Below, in pieces: positions 1 to 8,672 of a stretch of 51,374 nucleotides of DNA. The stretch is from Coriobacteriia bacterium (lineage in GTDB: Bacteria > Actinomycetota > Coriobacteriia > Anaerosomatales > PALSA-660): assembly GCA_025361335.1 (NCBI GenBank), contig JANYAK010000057.1, positions 1 to 51,374 of the forward strand, written 5' to 3'. Position 1 is the first letter of the stretch. Every line of letters starts with the position of its first letter. The notes beneath the pieces were generated by a model. That model worked only from the letters and a program-made list of their open reading frames with translations. It made no database searches and was not told the DNA's origin. The translations under genes and the position numbers were made by a program.

Positions 1-24
1 GTGACGAGGAAGCGGCCTCGTCAC
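1..24. terminator. short perfect hairpin at window edge
   Basis: GTGACGAGG (1-9) is the exact reverse complement of CCTCGTCAC (16-24), giving a 9-bp stem with a 6-nt loop. There is no clear T-run, and the gene it would serve lies outside the window, so the terminator role is a guess. Confidence 0.3.
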
Positions 25-55
25 CGCGCTGCTGCGTTTGAGTCGGGAAACGAGA

Positions 56-89
56 GCGACCCCCGCGACCTCGAGGTCGCGGGGGTCGC
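56..89 (-). terminator. 34-bp perfect palindrome, probable terminator of the PLDc_N gene
   Basis: A 15-bp GC-rich arm (56-70) and its exact complement (75-89) flank a TCGA loop. On the minus strand it lies about 20 nt past the stop codon of the gene ending at 111 and is followed by only a short T stretch (CGTTTCCC). This is compatible with a strong hairpin terminator. Confidence 0.5.
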
Positions 90-110
90 GGACGACCGCT
101 ATCGGGTGCG

Positions 111-635
111 CTACTCGGCAGGTGGCGCGGGCGGCGCGGGCGGTGCCGGAGGAGTCGTCGGCGGTGCGGGCGGTGCCGGAGGAGTCGTCGGCGGTGCGGG
201 CGGTGCCATCGGCGGGGCCGGGGGAGCGTACGGCGGGGCGGTCGGCGCCATCGGAGGAGCCGGAGGTGCCGGCGGCACATACGCGCCGGCCTGCGGCCGG
301 GCAGCAGTGCCACGCTTCTGCTTCTTGTAGACCATGAAGAAGTAGAAGATGGCCGAGATGTTCACGACGAGCATCAGCACGAGCCACAGCACCTTGCTAT
401 TGCCGGTCGAGCCGGGGAACTCATACTCCTGGCGCTGCAGCACGTCGATGAACATCCAGATCCAGAAGCCGCTGAACACGAGGACTGGGACCCAGATGCA
501 ACACTGCAGCGCGATGGCGAATGCCGCTGCCGCCGCGTCGCTGCTGTCGCTCTGGGCGAAGGCCGGCGTCGCCACGCCGACCGCAGCGGCTGTGAATGCC
601 GCCAGCCCGAGATAGAACTTGCCCGTACGCGTCAT
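111..635 (-). CDS. PLDc_N-domain membrane protein with Pro-rich tail
   Basis: A 174-residue protein. The ATG at 635 is chosen because a GAGGGGGTCGGG ribosome site precedes it and it opens directly on a signal peptide (residues 1-27, ending in AFAQ). Next come two hydrophobic helices (about 37-58 and 75-96) spaced as in the PLDc_N (cardiolipin synthase N-terminal) domain, with a FIDVLQR turn between them and a basic YKKQKR stop-transfer. The last 60 or so residues are almost only Pro and Ala with a few Met, Thr and Tyr (APPAPP and TTPPAPP units). The domain is a membrane module without catalytic residues, so the function is unknown. A domain paralog lies at 36419-36745. The gene is transcribed divergently from pgeF. 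Confidence 0.75.
   Translation of the reverse strand: MTRTGKFYLGLAAFTAAAVGVATPAFAQSDSSDAAAAAFAIALQCCIWVPVLVFSGFWIWMFIDVLQRQEYEFPGSTGNSKVLWLVLMLVVNISAIFYFFMVYKKQKRGTAARPQAGAYVPPAPPAPPMAPTAPPYAPPAPPMAPPAPPTTPPAPPAPPTTPPAPPAPPAPPAE
141..207. repeat. 30-bp perfect tandem repeat (2.2 copies) in the Pro-rich coding tail
   Basis: The units at 141-170 and 171-200 are identical and a 7-base partial third copy follows. The repeat lies inside the PLDc_N gene and encodes PPAPPAPPTT-type units, so it is coding low-complexity sequence prone to slippage, not an independent element. Confidence 0.85.
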
Positions 636-801
636 GATCCCGACCCCCTCGCTACGTATGTTGCGCCAGCCACGTCGACAGGCTACCGCCCCGCCGGTGT
701 ACCCTTCGACAAGAGTGTGCATCAATCGAGCGTCGTCCGCTACTTCGACGGAGGACCAGCATGCGGCCGGATCGGCGTGGCCACGGTTGGGGGGGATCGG
801 T

Positions 802-1632
802 GTGCGGGCCCCCTCGCTGACATGCGTTCACCGGGAGGGCCTCTCGTTCCTCACGGATCAGGCGCTCGAGCGCGAGCACGGGATCCTGATCGCGTTCACT
901 CAGCGTGGTGGAGGGTGTAGCCGCGCGCCGTACGGCTCACTCAACCTCGCCGCGCATGTCGGGGACGACCCCGTCGCGGTGGACGAGAACAGGGCGAGAC
1001 TGATGCAGTCACTCGATATCGAGGGCCTCCGGTCGCGCCTGACCACCTGCGAGCAGGTGCACGGTCGGACCATACGCTTCGTCTCCGGTGCCACTGCGGG
1101 ACTGGGGGCCTTCGCCAGGCACGACGGCCCACCGCCGGTACCGGGGACCGACGCGCTGGTCACAGTGGAGACTCTAACGCCGATCATGCTCCTGTATGCC
1201 GACTGCGTGCCCGTCGTGCTCGTGGCGACCGGACCGCGACGGGGTGCGGCCGTGGTCCACGCCGGCTGGCGGGGCGCGCTGGCGTCCCTTGCGGGAAAGG
1301 CCGCTCTCAAGCTCGCCTCCGAGGCTGGATGCGAGACGCGTGACCTGATCGCCTACGTGGGCCCGCACATAGGACCGTGTCACTATGAAGTCGATGCGGA
1401 ACGGCTGTCGCAATTCATCGAGGCGTTTGGTACCATTGCCGCGGCCCAGGGCCGTTTGGACCTGGGCGCCGTCGTGTCAGAGAGCCTGAGCGAGGTCGGA
1501 GTGCCGCTCGAGAACGTGGTCCGCGCCGGCGTGTGCACAGCCGAACGGACCGATGAGTTCTACTCCTACCGTGCCGAGGGTGTCACCGGCCGGCACTGCG
1601 CTCTTGCCGTCATCCTGGAGCCATGGCGATGA
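802..1632 (+). CDS. pgeF: polyphenol oxidase / purine nucleoside phosphorylase, YfiH (PgeF, Cu-oxidase_4) family
   Basis: A 276-residue cytosolic protein of the YfiH/PgeF family. Members bind a metal at a Cys-His site and act as purine nucleoside phosphorylase/adenosine deaminase; some have been linked to editing of peptidoglycan precursors. Family motifs are visible: CEQVHG, DCVP, HAGWRG and GPHIGPCHYEV. The GTG at 802 is preferred because it follows a G-rich ribosome site (GGGGGGATC) and gives the usual family length. The frame stays open to 619, but that extension is Arg-rich and unlike the family. In many actinomycetes pgeF sits between ftsZ and yggS; here its 3' end overlaps pstS by 10 bp. 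Confidence 0.88.
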   Translation: MRAPSLTCVHREGLSFLTDQALEREHGILIAFTQRGGGCSRAPYGSLNLAAHVGDDPVAVDENRARLMQSLDIEGLRSRLTTCEQVHGRTIRFVSGATAGLGAFARHDGPPPVPGTDALVTVETLTPIMLLYADCVPVVLVATGPRRGAAVVHAGWRGALASLAGKAALKLASEAGCETRDLIAYVGPHIGPCHYEVDAERLSQFIEAFGTIAAAQGRLDLGAVVSESLSEVGVPLENVVRAGVCTAERTDEFYSYRAEGVTGRHCALAVILEPWR

Positions 1633-2480
1633 GCTCGCGAATGGTCCCTTCCCGCCGGTTCGCGTCTGTCGTTCTCGCAGTAGCCCTCGCGTCGTCGACT
1701 CTCGGGATGGCGGGCTGCAGTCGCGGCGCGCAGTCGTCGACCCAGTTGCGCGTCACCGGGTCCACGACCATCCTTCCGATCGCCGAGATCGCCAGCGAGA
1801 TGTACCAGGCGAGTCACCCCGGCGTGAAGGTGCTCGTCGCGGGCATCGGCTCCTCCGCCGGCATCGAGGCCGTGGGCAACGGGACCGCCGACATCGGAAC
1901 CTCGTCTCGCGACCTGAAGCCGGAGGAGGCATCCTTGGGGCTTGTGGACACTCCGATCGCTCACGACGCCATCGCTGTCATCGTGAATCCGTCGAACCGC
2001 GTGGCCGGCCTGTCGAAGGGACAGATCGCCGAGATCTTCGAAGGGAAGGTCACGAACTGGAAGCAGGTCGGCGGACCGGACCTGGAGATCGGTGTGGTGA
2101 ATCGCGATGAGGCGTCCGGCACGCGCGAGGCCTTCTCTAACATAGTGCTGGAGAAGCGCCCGTTCGACCCGACGGCCGCGGTACTTCCCGGGACGGGTCA
2201 GGTCCGGTTCGTGGTGGCTCAGTCGCCAGGCGCTGTCGGCTACATCTCGGTCGGGTTCGTCGACAGGTCGGTCAAGGCGCTCTCGATCGACGGCATCGCT
2301 CCCAATGAGGCCAACATAGCCTCGAAGCGGTATCCGATCTCACGCCTCCTTCACTTCCTCACCAAGGGCAGTCCGAAGGGCCTCGCGGCCGAGTTCCTCG
2401 CGTTCGTGCTGTCGCCCGCCGTCCAGGACAGTGTCGTGCGGGATGCGGGCTTCCTGCCGATCGCCGAGGGGGCGCAATGA
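1623..2480 (+). CDS. pstS: phosphate ABC transporter substrate-binding lipoprotein
   Basis: 285 residues. The N-terminus is a lipoprotein signal peptide with lipobox GMAGC (Cys32), so the mature protein should be tethered outside the membrane. The VTGSTTILPI and GSSAGIEAV segments and the NRDEASGTREAF loop are the phosphate-contacting motifs of PstS/SphX-type PBP-like proteins. It starts inside the end of pgeF (the ATG at 1629 is equally possible) and its stop overlaps the start of pstC, so pgeF-pstSCAB is probably one transcript. No convincing Pho-box repeat was found upstream. Confidence 0.93.
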   Translation: MAMSSRMVPSRRFASVVLAVALASSTLGMAGCSRGAQSSTQLRVTGSTTILPIAEIASEMYQASHPGVKVLVAGIGSSAGIEAVGNGTADIGTSSRDLKPEEASLGLVDTPIAHDAIAVIVNPSNRVAGLSKGQIAEIFEGKVTNWKQVGGPDLEIGVVNRDEASGTREAFSNIVLEKRPFDPTAAVLPGTGQVRFVVAQSPGAVGYISVGFVDRSVKALSIDGIAPNEANIASKRYPISRLLHFLTKGSPKGLAAEFLAFVLSPAVQDSVVRDAGFLPIAEGAQ

Positions 2481-3493
2481 CCGACCCGCTCGACAGAGGC
2501 GGTCGCGCGACGCCGGGTGATCGCAGGCCCGCCGCGGATCTCCTGCATCGGGAGGCGCCCGCCCCCGGCGTCAGCGGGCCATCGGCTCTCGTGCCGCCGG
2601 CGGGTCCGCCGACGCGGCTGTCCACGATCTCCCGTGCCACGTACCTGAAGGAAGCGGGCCTCAAGAACCTGTTCCTCTTGTGCGCATGCGTGGCGGTCGC
2701 CGGTGTGCTCCTCATATTCCTGTTCGTCGGCTACCGGGGATTTCCCATCTTCGGGAAGTTGGGGATCGCGGCATTCCTGGGCGGCCGCACGTGGAGCCCG
2801 AGCGCGGGCTCGTTCGGGGTACTGTCTCTCATCATCAACTCCCTGCTGGCGACGCTGGGGGCGCTCGCGATAGGAGCGCCGCTGGCGATAGGCACAGCCG
2901 TCTTCCTGTCCGACGTCGCGAGCCCCCGTGTCCGTGAGCTGGTACGGCCGGCGGTCGAGCTGTTGGCGGGGATCCCCTCGGTCGTCTACGGGCTCTTCGG
3001 ACTACTGGCTCTGCGCCCCATCATCGCGAAGACATCCGGCGGGCTCGGATTCGGTCTGGCCGCGGCGTGGATGATCCTGGCGATCATGGTCGTGCCGACG
3101 ATAGCGGCCATCTCCGAGGACGCCTTGCGCTCGGTCCCCGACGGCATCCGCGAGGCCTCCTACGCCATGGGCGCGACCAAGTGGCAGACCATCTGGCGAG
3201 TCCTTCTGCCCGCGGCGAGGGTCGGGATCATCGACGCGGTGATCCTGGGGATGGGCAGGGCGATCGGCGAGACGATGGCCGTCCTCATGGTGGCGGGCAA
3301 CGCCGCCGTCGTGCCGGCGGGCATCTTCAAGCCGTTTCTGACGCTTACCACCGTCATCGTGCTCGAGATGCCCTACGCCTCCGGCGACCACCGCACCGCG
3401 CTGTTCGGCGTGGCCATCATGCTGTTCCTCATCTCGATGGCGTTCGTGGCGTCCATCCGGCTCATCTCACGGCTCGGCAGGGAGCGCTCATGA
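2477..3493 (+). CDS. pstC: phosphate ABC transporter permease PstC
   Basis: 338 residues with an ATGA overlap with pstS. A hydrophilic Pro/Arg-rich cytoplasmic extension of about 60 residues precedes the first membrane helix (about 64-86). Five further helices follow, plus the permease-ATPase coupling loop (EASYAMGATKWQTIWRVLLP) typical of ABC importers. It forms the PstC-PstA channel for inorganic phosphate. The N-terminal extension is longer than usual, and no alternative start with a better ribosome site removes it. Confidence 0.93.
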   Translation: MTDPLDRGGRATPGDRRPAADLLHREAPAPGVSGPSALVPPAGPPTRLSTISRATYLKEAGLKNLFLLCACVAVAGVLLIFLFVGYRGFPIFGKLGIAAFLGGRTWSPSAGSFGVLSLIINSLLATLGALAIGAPLAIGTAVFLSDVASPRVRELVRPAVELLAGIPSVVYGLFGLLALRPIIAKTSGGLGFGLAAAWMILAIMVVPTIAAISEDALRSVPDGIREASYAMGATKWQTIWRVLLPAARVGIIDAVILGMGRAIGETMAVLMVAGNAAVVPAGIFKPFLTLTTVIVLEMPYASGDHRTALFGVAIMLFLISMAFVASIRLISRLGRERS

Positions 3494-4404
3494 GCGACAC
3501 GGGCGGACGAAGCGAAAAGACGAACGCGTCGGCGAGTGGCGTCCCTCCGACGAGGAGGCGCGAGCTCGTCGACAAGCGCGTCACGAACGCGCTCGCGCTC
3601 GGAGTCATCTGGTGCTTCGCCCTCGCGACGGTGGCGGCGCTCGGGAGCTTGCTGCTCTACGTGGTCATCAACGGTGCGCGCGAGCTCGCGAACCCCATCG
3701 AGTTCATCTTCAGCTGGCCCAAAGGCGTCAACGCCGAGGGCGGGATCTGGCCCACGATCCAGTCGACGCTGTATGCCACAGGACTCGCAATGATCATCGT
3801 GACCCCCATCGCCGTGCTTGCGGCGGTGTACCTCGCTGAGTACGCGGTGCAGGGCAGGCTCGTCTCCGTCATCCGATTCGCCGCCGACTCGCTCGCGTCC
3901 GTTCCGTCGATCGTCATGGGTCTGTTCGGTCTGGCTCTGTTCGTCGAGGCCGCGGGGATAGGCTTCTCGGCCCTGTCGGCCGCGCTCGCCCTGTCGTTCC
4001 TCATGCTGCCGATCGTCATGCGCACGACCGAAGAGGCGATCCGTTCGGTGCCGAAGTACATCCGATGGGGCAGCTACGGCCTCGGCGCGTCGAAGTGGCA
4101 GACCGTCAGCCGCGTCGTGCTGCCGGCGGCGCTGCCGCGCATCCTGACAGGCCTGCTCCTGGCGACCGGGCGGGCGGCGGGGGAGACCGCCGTCGTCATC
4201 TACACCATGGGCACGTCCCTCAACGCCCCGATCAGCCCGCTCGAGGGCGGGCGCACGATGCCGGTGCACGTGATGCTCATGGCCATGGAAGGCATCAACC
4301 TCAAAGCGGCGTACGGGACCGCCCTGCTGCTCGTCATCATGGTGCTCGCCTTCAACCTGACCGCCCGCTACATCGTTCGCAGGACAAGGAGGATGCAGGG
4401 ATGA
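3490..4404 (+). CDS. pstA: phosphate ABC transporter permease PstA
   Basis: 304 residues, beginning at the ATG that overlaps the pstC stop codon (ATGA). Six membrane helices, an [20 protein letters not shown] segment leading into the [12 protein letters not shown] coupling loop, and a late GRAAGETA motif identify it as the second channel subunit of the Pst phosphate importer. The next gene (pstB) again begins in a 4-bp overlap, so translational coupling along the operon is likely. Confidence 0.93.
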   Translation: MSDTGGRSEKTNASASGVPPTRRRELVDKRVTNALALGVIWCFALATVAALGSLLLYVVINGARELANPIEFIFSWPKGVNAEGGIWPTIQSTLYATGLAMIIVTPIAVLAAVYLAEYAVQGRLVSVIRFAADSLASVPSIVMGLFGLALFVEAAGIGFSALSAALALSFLMLPIVMRTTEEAIRSVPKYIRWGSYGLGASKWQTVSRVVLPAALPRILTGLLLATGRAAGETAVVIYTMGTSLNAPISPLEGGRTMPVHVMLMAMEGINLKAAYGTALLLVIMVLAFNLTARYIVRRTRRMQG

Positions 4405-5228
4405 GCGAGACGCTCGCCGAGCATCAGACCGGAGTGCCGCCGCACGGCCACGCCGAGCCGGACAAGTTCGACGTCCGCAAGCTCGACTTCTTCTATGGGG
4501 ACTTCCAGGCGCTCGGAGACATCACGGTCGGCATCAAGCGCCACGCCGTGACGGCCTTCATCGGACCGTCGGGATGCGGCAAGTCGACCTTCCTGCGATG
4601 CCTCAACCGTATGAACGATCTCATCCCGGGGTCGCACGCGGAGGGAACGGTGCTACTCGACGGTGAGGACGTGTACGGCCCGGGTGTCGATCCCGTCGAC
4701 CTTCGCCGTCGGGTCGGGATGATATTCCAGCAGCCGAACCCGTTCCCCATGTCGATCTACGACAACGTCGCGTACGGGCCTAAGCTGCATGGCGTGCGCA
4801 GGAAGGCCGAACTGGACGAGATCGTCGAGAAGGCCTTGGGGCGCGCGAACCTCTGGAAGGAGGTCAAGGACATCCTGCCCAGGGGTGGCTTGACCCTGTC
4901 GGGCGGGCAGCAGCAGCGCCTGTGCATCGCCCGAGTGCTGGCGGTGGAGCCCGAGGTGCTGCTCATGGACGAGCCGTGCTCGGCCATCGATCCGACGTCG
5001 GTCCAGAAGATCGAGGACCTCATGGCGGAGCTCAAGGACCGCATCACCATCGTCATCGTGACCCACAACATGCAGCAGGCCGCCCGCGTGTCGGACTTCA
5101 CGGCGTTCTTTCTGCAGGAGAAGCTCGGTGAGGCGGCCAAGCTGGTGGAGTTCGACCGCACCGCGGTCCTGTTCACGTCCCCGAAGGACCGCCGGACAGA
5201 GGACTACATCACGGGGCGTTTCGGGTAG
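4401..5228 (+). CDS. pstB: phosphate ABC transporter ATPase PstB
   Basis: 275 residues. Walker [11 protein letters not shown]-loop IFQQPNPFP, signature [13 protein letters not shown], Walker [13 protein letters not shown] and switch His in VTHNMQQA are all intact. The [19 protein letters not shown] stretch is diagnostic of PstB among ABC ATPases. The start overlaps the pstA stop, with an AAGGAGG ribosome site just upstream. It powers the PstCA channel and usually communicates phosphate status to PhoU, encoded next. Confidence 0.95.
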   Translation: MSETLAEHQTGVPPHGHAEPDKFDVRKLDFFYGDFQALGDITVGIKRHAVTAFIGPSGCGKSTFLRCLNRMNDLIPGSHAEGTVLLDGEDVYGPGVDPVDLRRRVGMIFQQPNPFPMSIYDNVAYGPKLHGVRRKAELDEIVEKALGRANLWKEVKDILPRGGLTLSGGQQQRLCIARVLAVEPEVLLMDEPCSAIDPTSVQKIEDLMAELKDRITIVIVTHNMQQAARVSDFTAFFLQEKLGEAAKLVEFDRTAVLFTSPKDRRTEDYITGRFG

Positions 5229-5246
5229 AGGTTCCCCTGCGCCGGG

Positions 5247-5279
5247 ATGGAGCGGACGGGATGGAGCGGATGGAGCGGA
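5247..5279. repeat. three copies of ATGGAGCGGA between pstB and phoU
   Basis: ATGGAGCGGA occurs at 5247-5256, 5261-5270 and 5270-5279 in the 156-bp gap ahead of phoU, upstream of its -10 element. It could be a regulatory array or simple slippage; spacing is not uniform. Confidence 0.5.
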
Positions 5280-5314
5280 CGCGGTCCGCACCCCCCGTGC
5301 GTGCAGGACGCACG

Positions 5315-5320
5315 TATAAT
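5315..5320 (+). promoter_or_regulatory. -10 element (TATAAT) of an internal promoter for phoU
   Basis: A perfect TATAAT lies 65 bp ahead of the phoU start, just after a small hairpin (GTGCGT/ACGCAC). No good -35 is visible at the normal distance. It suggests phoU and the genes behind it can be expressed independently of pst. Confidence 0.5.
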
Positions 5321-5384
5321 GGACAGGTCCGGCTGCTGCCGGAAACCGGCGCACATGCCGGGTATGCCGAAGGATGCGATCGCG

Positions 5385-6089
5385 ATGCGTGAGAACTTCC
5401 GACAGGAACTGAAGGACAGCCGGGCAGAGGTGCTCTCCATCGGCCGGGCTGTCATGAGCCAGACCCAAGACAGCGTCAAGGCGCTCATCGAAGGGGATCT
5501 CGAGCTCGCGGAGCGGGTCATCGGCAAGGACGATGACATCGATCGCCGCACTCTGGCGGTCGAGGAGCATTCGATCGAGATAATCGCGACCCAGTTCCCC
5601 GTGGCCCGCGACCTGCGGCTGCTCCACTCCCTGACCTACATCTCGATGCACCTCGAGCGGATGGGGGACCTAGCCCTCAACATCGCGAAGGCGGCTCGAC
5701 GCACGGCCGACCGGCGGGGGCCCCAGACGCTCTACGACCTCATCCAGGCCCAGGGCAACCTCGTGCATCGCGTTCTCGAAGCGTGTCTGGAGGCGCTCGA
5801 GACGAGCGATCTCGAACTCGCCCGCAAGCTTCCCGAGCTGGATGAACCGATCGACCACCTCTTCAAGCAGTTCTTCCGCGAGTTGGCTCGCCTGCACAGC
5901 GAAGAGGACATCGAGTGGGCGTCATCGATGGTGCTGGCGGCGCGCTATCTCGAACGCATCGCGGACAACGCGGTCGACATCGGAGAGAGACTGCAGTACC
6001 TGCTGACGGGGACGTTCGAGCCGATCGTCGAGGAGTCCCGGGAACCGCGTGCCACGTCGGGGACCGCTCTCGGCGCCGGCGAGAAGTGA
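5385..6089 (+). CDS. phoU: phosphate transport regulator PhoU
   Basis: 234 residues from the ATG at 5385 (AAGGA ribosome site; MRENFRQEL matches the usual PhoU N-terminus). Two in-frame ATGs lie 21 and 30 bp upstream. The protein is all-helical with two PhoU repeats, each carrying an E/D-rich metal-binding helix (ISMHLERMGDLALNI and AARYLERIADNAVDI). PhoU represses Pst uptake and the phosphate two-component system when phosphate is plentiful. Its stop overlaps the GTG of yggS, linking the phosphate genes to the following division cluster. Confidence 0.93.
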   Translation: MRENFRQELKDSRAEVLSIGRAVMSQTQDSVKALIEGDLELAERVIGKDDDIDRRTLAVEEHSIEIIATQFPVARDLRLLHSLTYISMHLERMGDLALNIAKAARRTADRRGPQTLYDLIQAQGNLVHRVLEACLEALETSDLELARKLPELDEPIDHLFKQFFRELARLHSEEDIEWASSMVLAARYLERIADNAVDIGERLQYLLTGTFEPIVEESREPRATSGTALGAGEK

Positions 6090-6763
6090 GCGCCGTAGCC
6101 GAGCGCTATCGAGTCGTGGCGCGTCAGGTCGCCGACGCGGCGGACATCGCCGGGCGCGACCCGGCCGAGATCACGGTCGTCGCCGTCACCAAGACCGTGG
6201 GCGTGCCCGAGATCGCGGCCGCGCTCTCAGTCGGGCTGAACGACTTCGGCGAGAATCGCGCCCAGGAGTTCGTGGGCAAGCAGGCCCTGTTCCCCACCGC
6301 GCGCTGGCACTTCATCGGCACCCTGCAGACCAACAAGGTGAAGCAGGTCGTCGGACGCGCGCACCTCATCCACTCCATCGACTCCCGGCACCTCCTGCAG
6401 GCCGTGGACGGACACGCACGCGAGATCGACGTCGTGCAGCCCGTGCTCCTCCAGGTGAACGTGTCCGGCGAGGCGTCGAAGCACGGCATGACGTATGACG
6501 AGGCCGAGGAGTGCGTCGAGGCCGCGTACGGTCTGCCCGGCGTGGAGATCCGCGGGCTGATGACCATCGCCCCTCTGTCACGTCCGGCGTCGGTGCGGTG
6601 GGTGTTGTGCGAGTGCGCTTCGTGGCTCGGTCGCCTGCAGTCCCTGCATTGCCGCGGGGTGGACCTGAGCGAGCTGTCGATGGGAATGACCAACGATTTC
6701 GCCGTAGCCATCGAAGAAGGCGCTACCATAGTGCGCGTTGGCAGGGCTATATTCGGCAGGTGA
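6086..6763 (+). CDS. yggS: PLP homeostasis protein YggS/PLPBP
   Basis: 225 residues from the GTG overlapping the phoU stop. It is a single TIM-barrel fold-type III PLP protein. The PLP lysine lies in VAVTKT, and family motifs are FGENRAQE, WHFIGTLQTNK, HSIDS, GLMTIAP and LSMGMTNDFAVAI. The family binds pyridoxal phosphate without a known catalytic reaction and buffers cellular PLP. In actinomycetes it typically sits directly upstream of sepF, as here. Confidence 0.93.
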   Translation: MSAVAERYRVVARQVADAADIAGRDPAEITVVAVTKTVGVPEIAAALSVGLNDFGENRAQEFVGKQALFPTARWHFIGTLQTNKVKQVVGRAHLIHSIDSRHLLQAVDGHAREIDVVQPVLLQVNVSGEASKHGMTYDEAEECVEAAYGLPGVEIRGLMTIAPLSRPASVRWVLCECASWLGRLQSLHCRGVDLSELSMGMTNDFAVAIEEGATIVRVGRAIFGR

Positions 6764-6824
6764 GTCCCCGGCGCGCCTTCGGATCGCGGCCGCGTCGCAA
6801 ACGACGATCGAGGAGATCCCTACC

Positions 6825-7361
6825 ATGGGTTTCATGCATCGCGTCAAGGTCATGCTCGGTCTGGCTGACGACTACGACGACTACGATGACGAGTATTACG
6901 ACGACGACGAGTCCGGCGAAGACGCCTCGGTCTCCCACTCGCCCGTGAGCCCCTACGCCGCGGAATCCGCGTCCGTGCGGCGTATCCGCCGGGAACCGGA
7001 CGTGGCGAGAGCTCGTGAGGCCGCTCCCGTGCTGCGCAGCGTCGGGACCGTGGGCGAGAGTGCCGCTTCGGCGCCCGCTCCCCAGGTCCGCATCCACACG
7101 GTCGAGCCACGGTCCTTCGGCGAAGCGCAGTCGATCGGGGACAAGTTCCGCGCCGGCCAGCCGGTCATCCTGAACCTGGCGGTGACCGACCCGGACCTGG
7201 CCAAGCGGCTTCTCGACTTCGCTGCCGGTCTCACCTACGGGCTCGGCGGCGGTCTCCAGAAGGTGTCCGACAAGGTCTTCATGCTCACCCCGTTCAACGT
7301 GGACGCGGGGACCGCCGACCGGTCGCGTCTCCGCGACAGCGGCCTCTTCCCGCCCGAATAG
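6825..7361 (+). CDS. sepF: cell division protein SepF
   Basis: 178 residues. The ATG at 6825 has an AGGAG site 9 nt upstream and gives the family N-terminus (MGFMHRVKVMLGL, the membrane-binding amphipathic helix). An acidic, low-complexity linker (about 17-85, Asp/Tyr-rich) leads to the DUF552 core with PRSFGEAQSIGDKFRAGQPV and the glycine turn LTYGLGGGLQKV. SepF tethers FtsZ filaments to the membrane. It lies in the conserved yggS-sepF-proC-yggT-divIVA order. Confidence 0.93.
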   Translation: MGFMHRVKVMLGLADDYDDYDDEYYDDDESGEDASVSHSPVSPYAAESASVRRIRREPDVARAREAAPVLRSVGTVGESAASAPAPQVRIHTVEPRSFGEAQSIGDKFRAGQPVILNLAVTDPDLAKRLLDFAAGLTYGLGGGLQKVSDKVFMLTPFNVDAGTADRSRLRDSGLFPPE

Positions 7362-7426
7362 GGTCGCCCCCGCACGTCCGTCCCGACCGGCCGCGCCTGA
7401 CGGCCGCGTGAGAAGAGAGACCGCGT

Positions 7427-8239
7427 ATGACGATCCGCTCACCACTCGCCGTCATCGGCGGCGGGCGCATGGGAGAGGCCATCCTCAGCGGTCTGCTCGC
7501 AGCCGGCTACCTGGCGCCTTCAGAGATCCTCGTGGCCGAGCCGGACGACGCCCGACGGGCTGAGCTCGAGTCCGCGCATGGGGTGCGCTGCGTCGCCGGC
7601 GCTCGTGTCGCGGTGTCCGGGGCGGGCACGGTGCTCGTGGCGGTCAAGCCGCAGGTGTTCGACGAGGTGGTGACGTCGCTGGCCGATGGACTCGAACCGG
7701 GCGCGCTCGTCGTTTCCATCGCGGCCGGTATCACCACGGCGAGGGTCGAATCCCTCCTGCCGATCGGCTCGCCCGTCGTGCGCGTGATGCCGAACGCCCC
7801 GGCGATGGTGCGACGTGGGATGTCGCTCGTCAGCGCGGGCGCGGAAGCGACCTGCGCACAGGTCGAGGACGTCGCCGGGATGTTCTCCGCGCTCGGGGAC
7901 GCCGTCGTCATCGACGAGCGCTATCAGGACGCCGGCACGGCGATCTCGGGATGCGGGCCCGCCTACGTGGCGGTGTTCGTCGACGCTCTGGCCCGGGCTG
8001 GCGTACGCGAGGGGTTGTCGCGCGAGGTCGCGCAACGTCTCGCGCTGCAGACGATGCGCGGCACGGTCGAGCTGATCGAGAGCACAGGGCAGCACCCCGC
8101 GCAGGTCGTCGACGCCGTTTCCAGCCCAGGGGGTTCGACGGTCGCGGCCATCGCGGAGCTCGAGGCCACCGGCTTCAGCGCCGCGGTCTTCGCGGCCGTG
8201 CGAGCCGCGGCCAGGCGGTCCAAGGAGCTGGGGGCGTGA
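7427..8239 (+). CDS. proC: pyrroline-5-carboxylate reductase
   Basis: 270 residues, the usual ProC length. The N-terminal Rossmann motif VIGGGRMGEAI binds NAD(P)H; the C-terminal dimerisation and active-site region carries the SGCGPAYV and SSPGGSTVAAIAELE signatures. It catalyses the last step of proline synthesis. It stops inside the GTG start of yggT, so the two are translationally coupled. Confidence 0.95.
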   Translation: MTIRSPLAVIGGGRMGEAILSGLLAAGYLAPSEILVAEPDDARRAELESAHGVRCVAGARVAVSGAGTVLVAVKPQVFDEVVTSLADGLEPGALVVSIAAGITTARVESLLPIGSPVVRVMPNAPAMVRRGMSLVSAGAEATCAQVEDVAGMFSALGDAVVIDERYQDAGTAISGCGPAYVAVFVDALARAGVREGLSREVAQRLALQTMRGTVELIESTGQHPAQVVDAVSSPGGSTVAAIAELEATGFSAAVFAAVRAAARRSKELGA

Positions 8240-8487
8240 CCGCGGACTGGGTCGTCCAAGCCCTGCGTCTCTACGAGTTGCTGATATTCATCTACGCCCT
8301 GTCGTCGTGGTTCGTCGGCAACGAGACCGCGCGCGCGGTCAACAGGGCCCTCGCGGTCGTGTGCGAGCCGTTCGTCGGGCTGATCCGGCGCATCCTCCCG
8401 GATCAGCTGAGCGGTGGAGCGGGGGTCGATCTCGCCCCGCTGGTCGCGATGATCGTCCTCATAGCGGCACAGAGCATCATCCGCTAA
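8236..8487 (+). CDS. yggT: YggT-family membrane protein
   Basis: 83 residues from the GTG that overlaps the proC stop. It has one YggT repeat: a first hydrophobic helix (about 7-24, IYALSSWFV), a central loop with CEPFVGLIRRILP and a second helix (about 64-82). The family is widespread beside sepF and divIVA and has been linked to ion homeostasis; its exact activity is unknown. Confidence 0.88.
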   Translation: MTADWVVQALRLYELLIFIYALSSWFVGNETARAVNRALAVVCEPFVGLIRRILPDQLSGGAGVDLAPLVAMIVLIAAQSIIR

Positions 8488-8524
8488 GGGGGTCCGCGGG
8501 CCGCTCGCGTCAGGCTCGCGTCGG

Positions 8525-8557
8525 GACCGGGCGGCGCTCCTTCAGGCGCGCCCGGTC
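8525..8557 (+). terminator. hairpin after yggT, possible terminator
   Basis: GACCGGGCG (8525-8533) pairs perfectly with CGCCCGGTC (8549-8557) across a 15-nt loop. No T-run follows. It lies in the 185-bp gap between yggT and divIVA. Confidence 0.4.
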
Positions 8558-8672
8558 GTGGTATCGTGTACAACCAGACTGGGGAGGTGGGGTCCAATCG
8601 GCGCCGTGCGCGCCGCCCGGCAGCCCACACCGTCCTGATGCGGATCCCATGCCTCGAAAGGAACGACGGGTC

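Noticed and set aside
141-207. Repeat array resembling a short CRISPR
   Set aside because: Units are directly adjacent with no spacers and encode the Pro/Ala protein tail.
1-330. Plus-strand open frame rich in Gly-Gly-Ala
   Set aside because: It is the antisense of the Pro-rich tail of the minus-strand PLDc_N gene; no signal or family motif.
619-801. N-terminal extension of pgeF
   Set aside because: Arg-rich, no family similarity, overlaps the divergent gene; the GTG at 802 has a better ribosome site.
636-801. Pho-box search upstream of pgeF-pst
   Set aside because: No pair of direct repeats resembling a PhoB/PhoP site was visible in the divergent gap.
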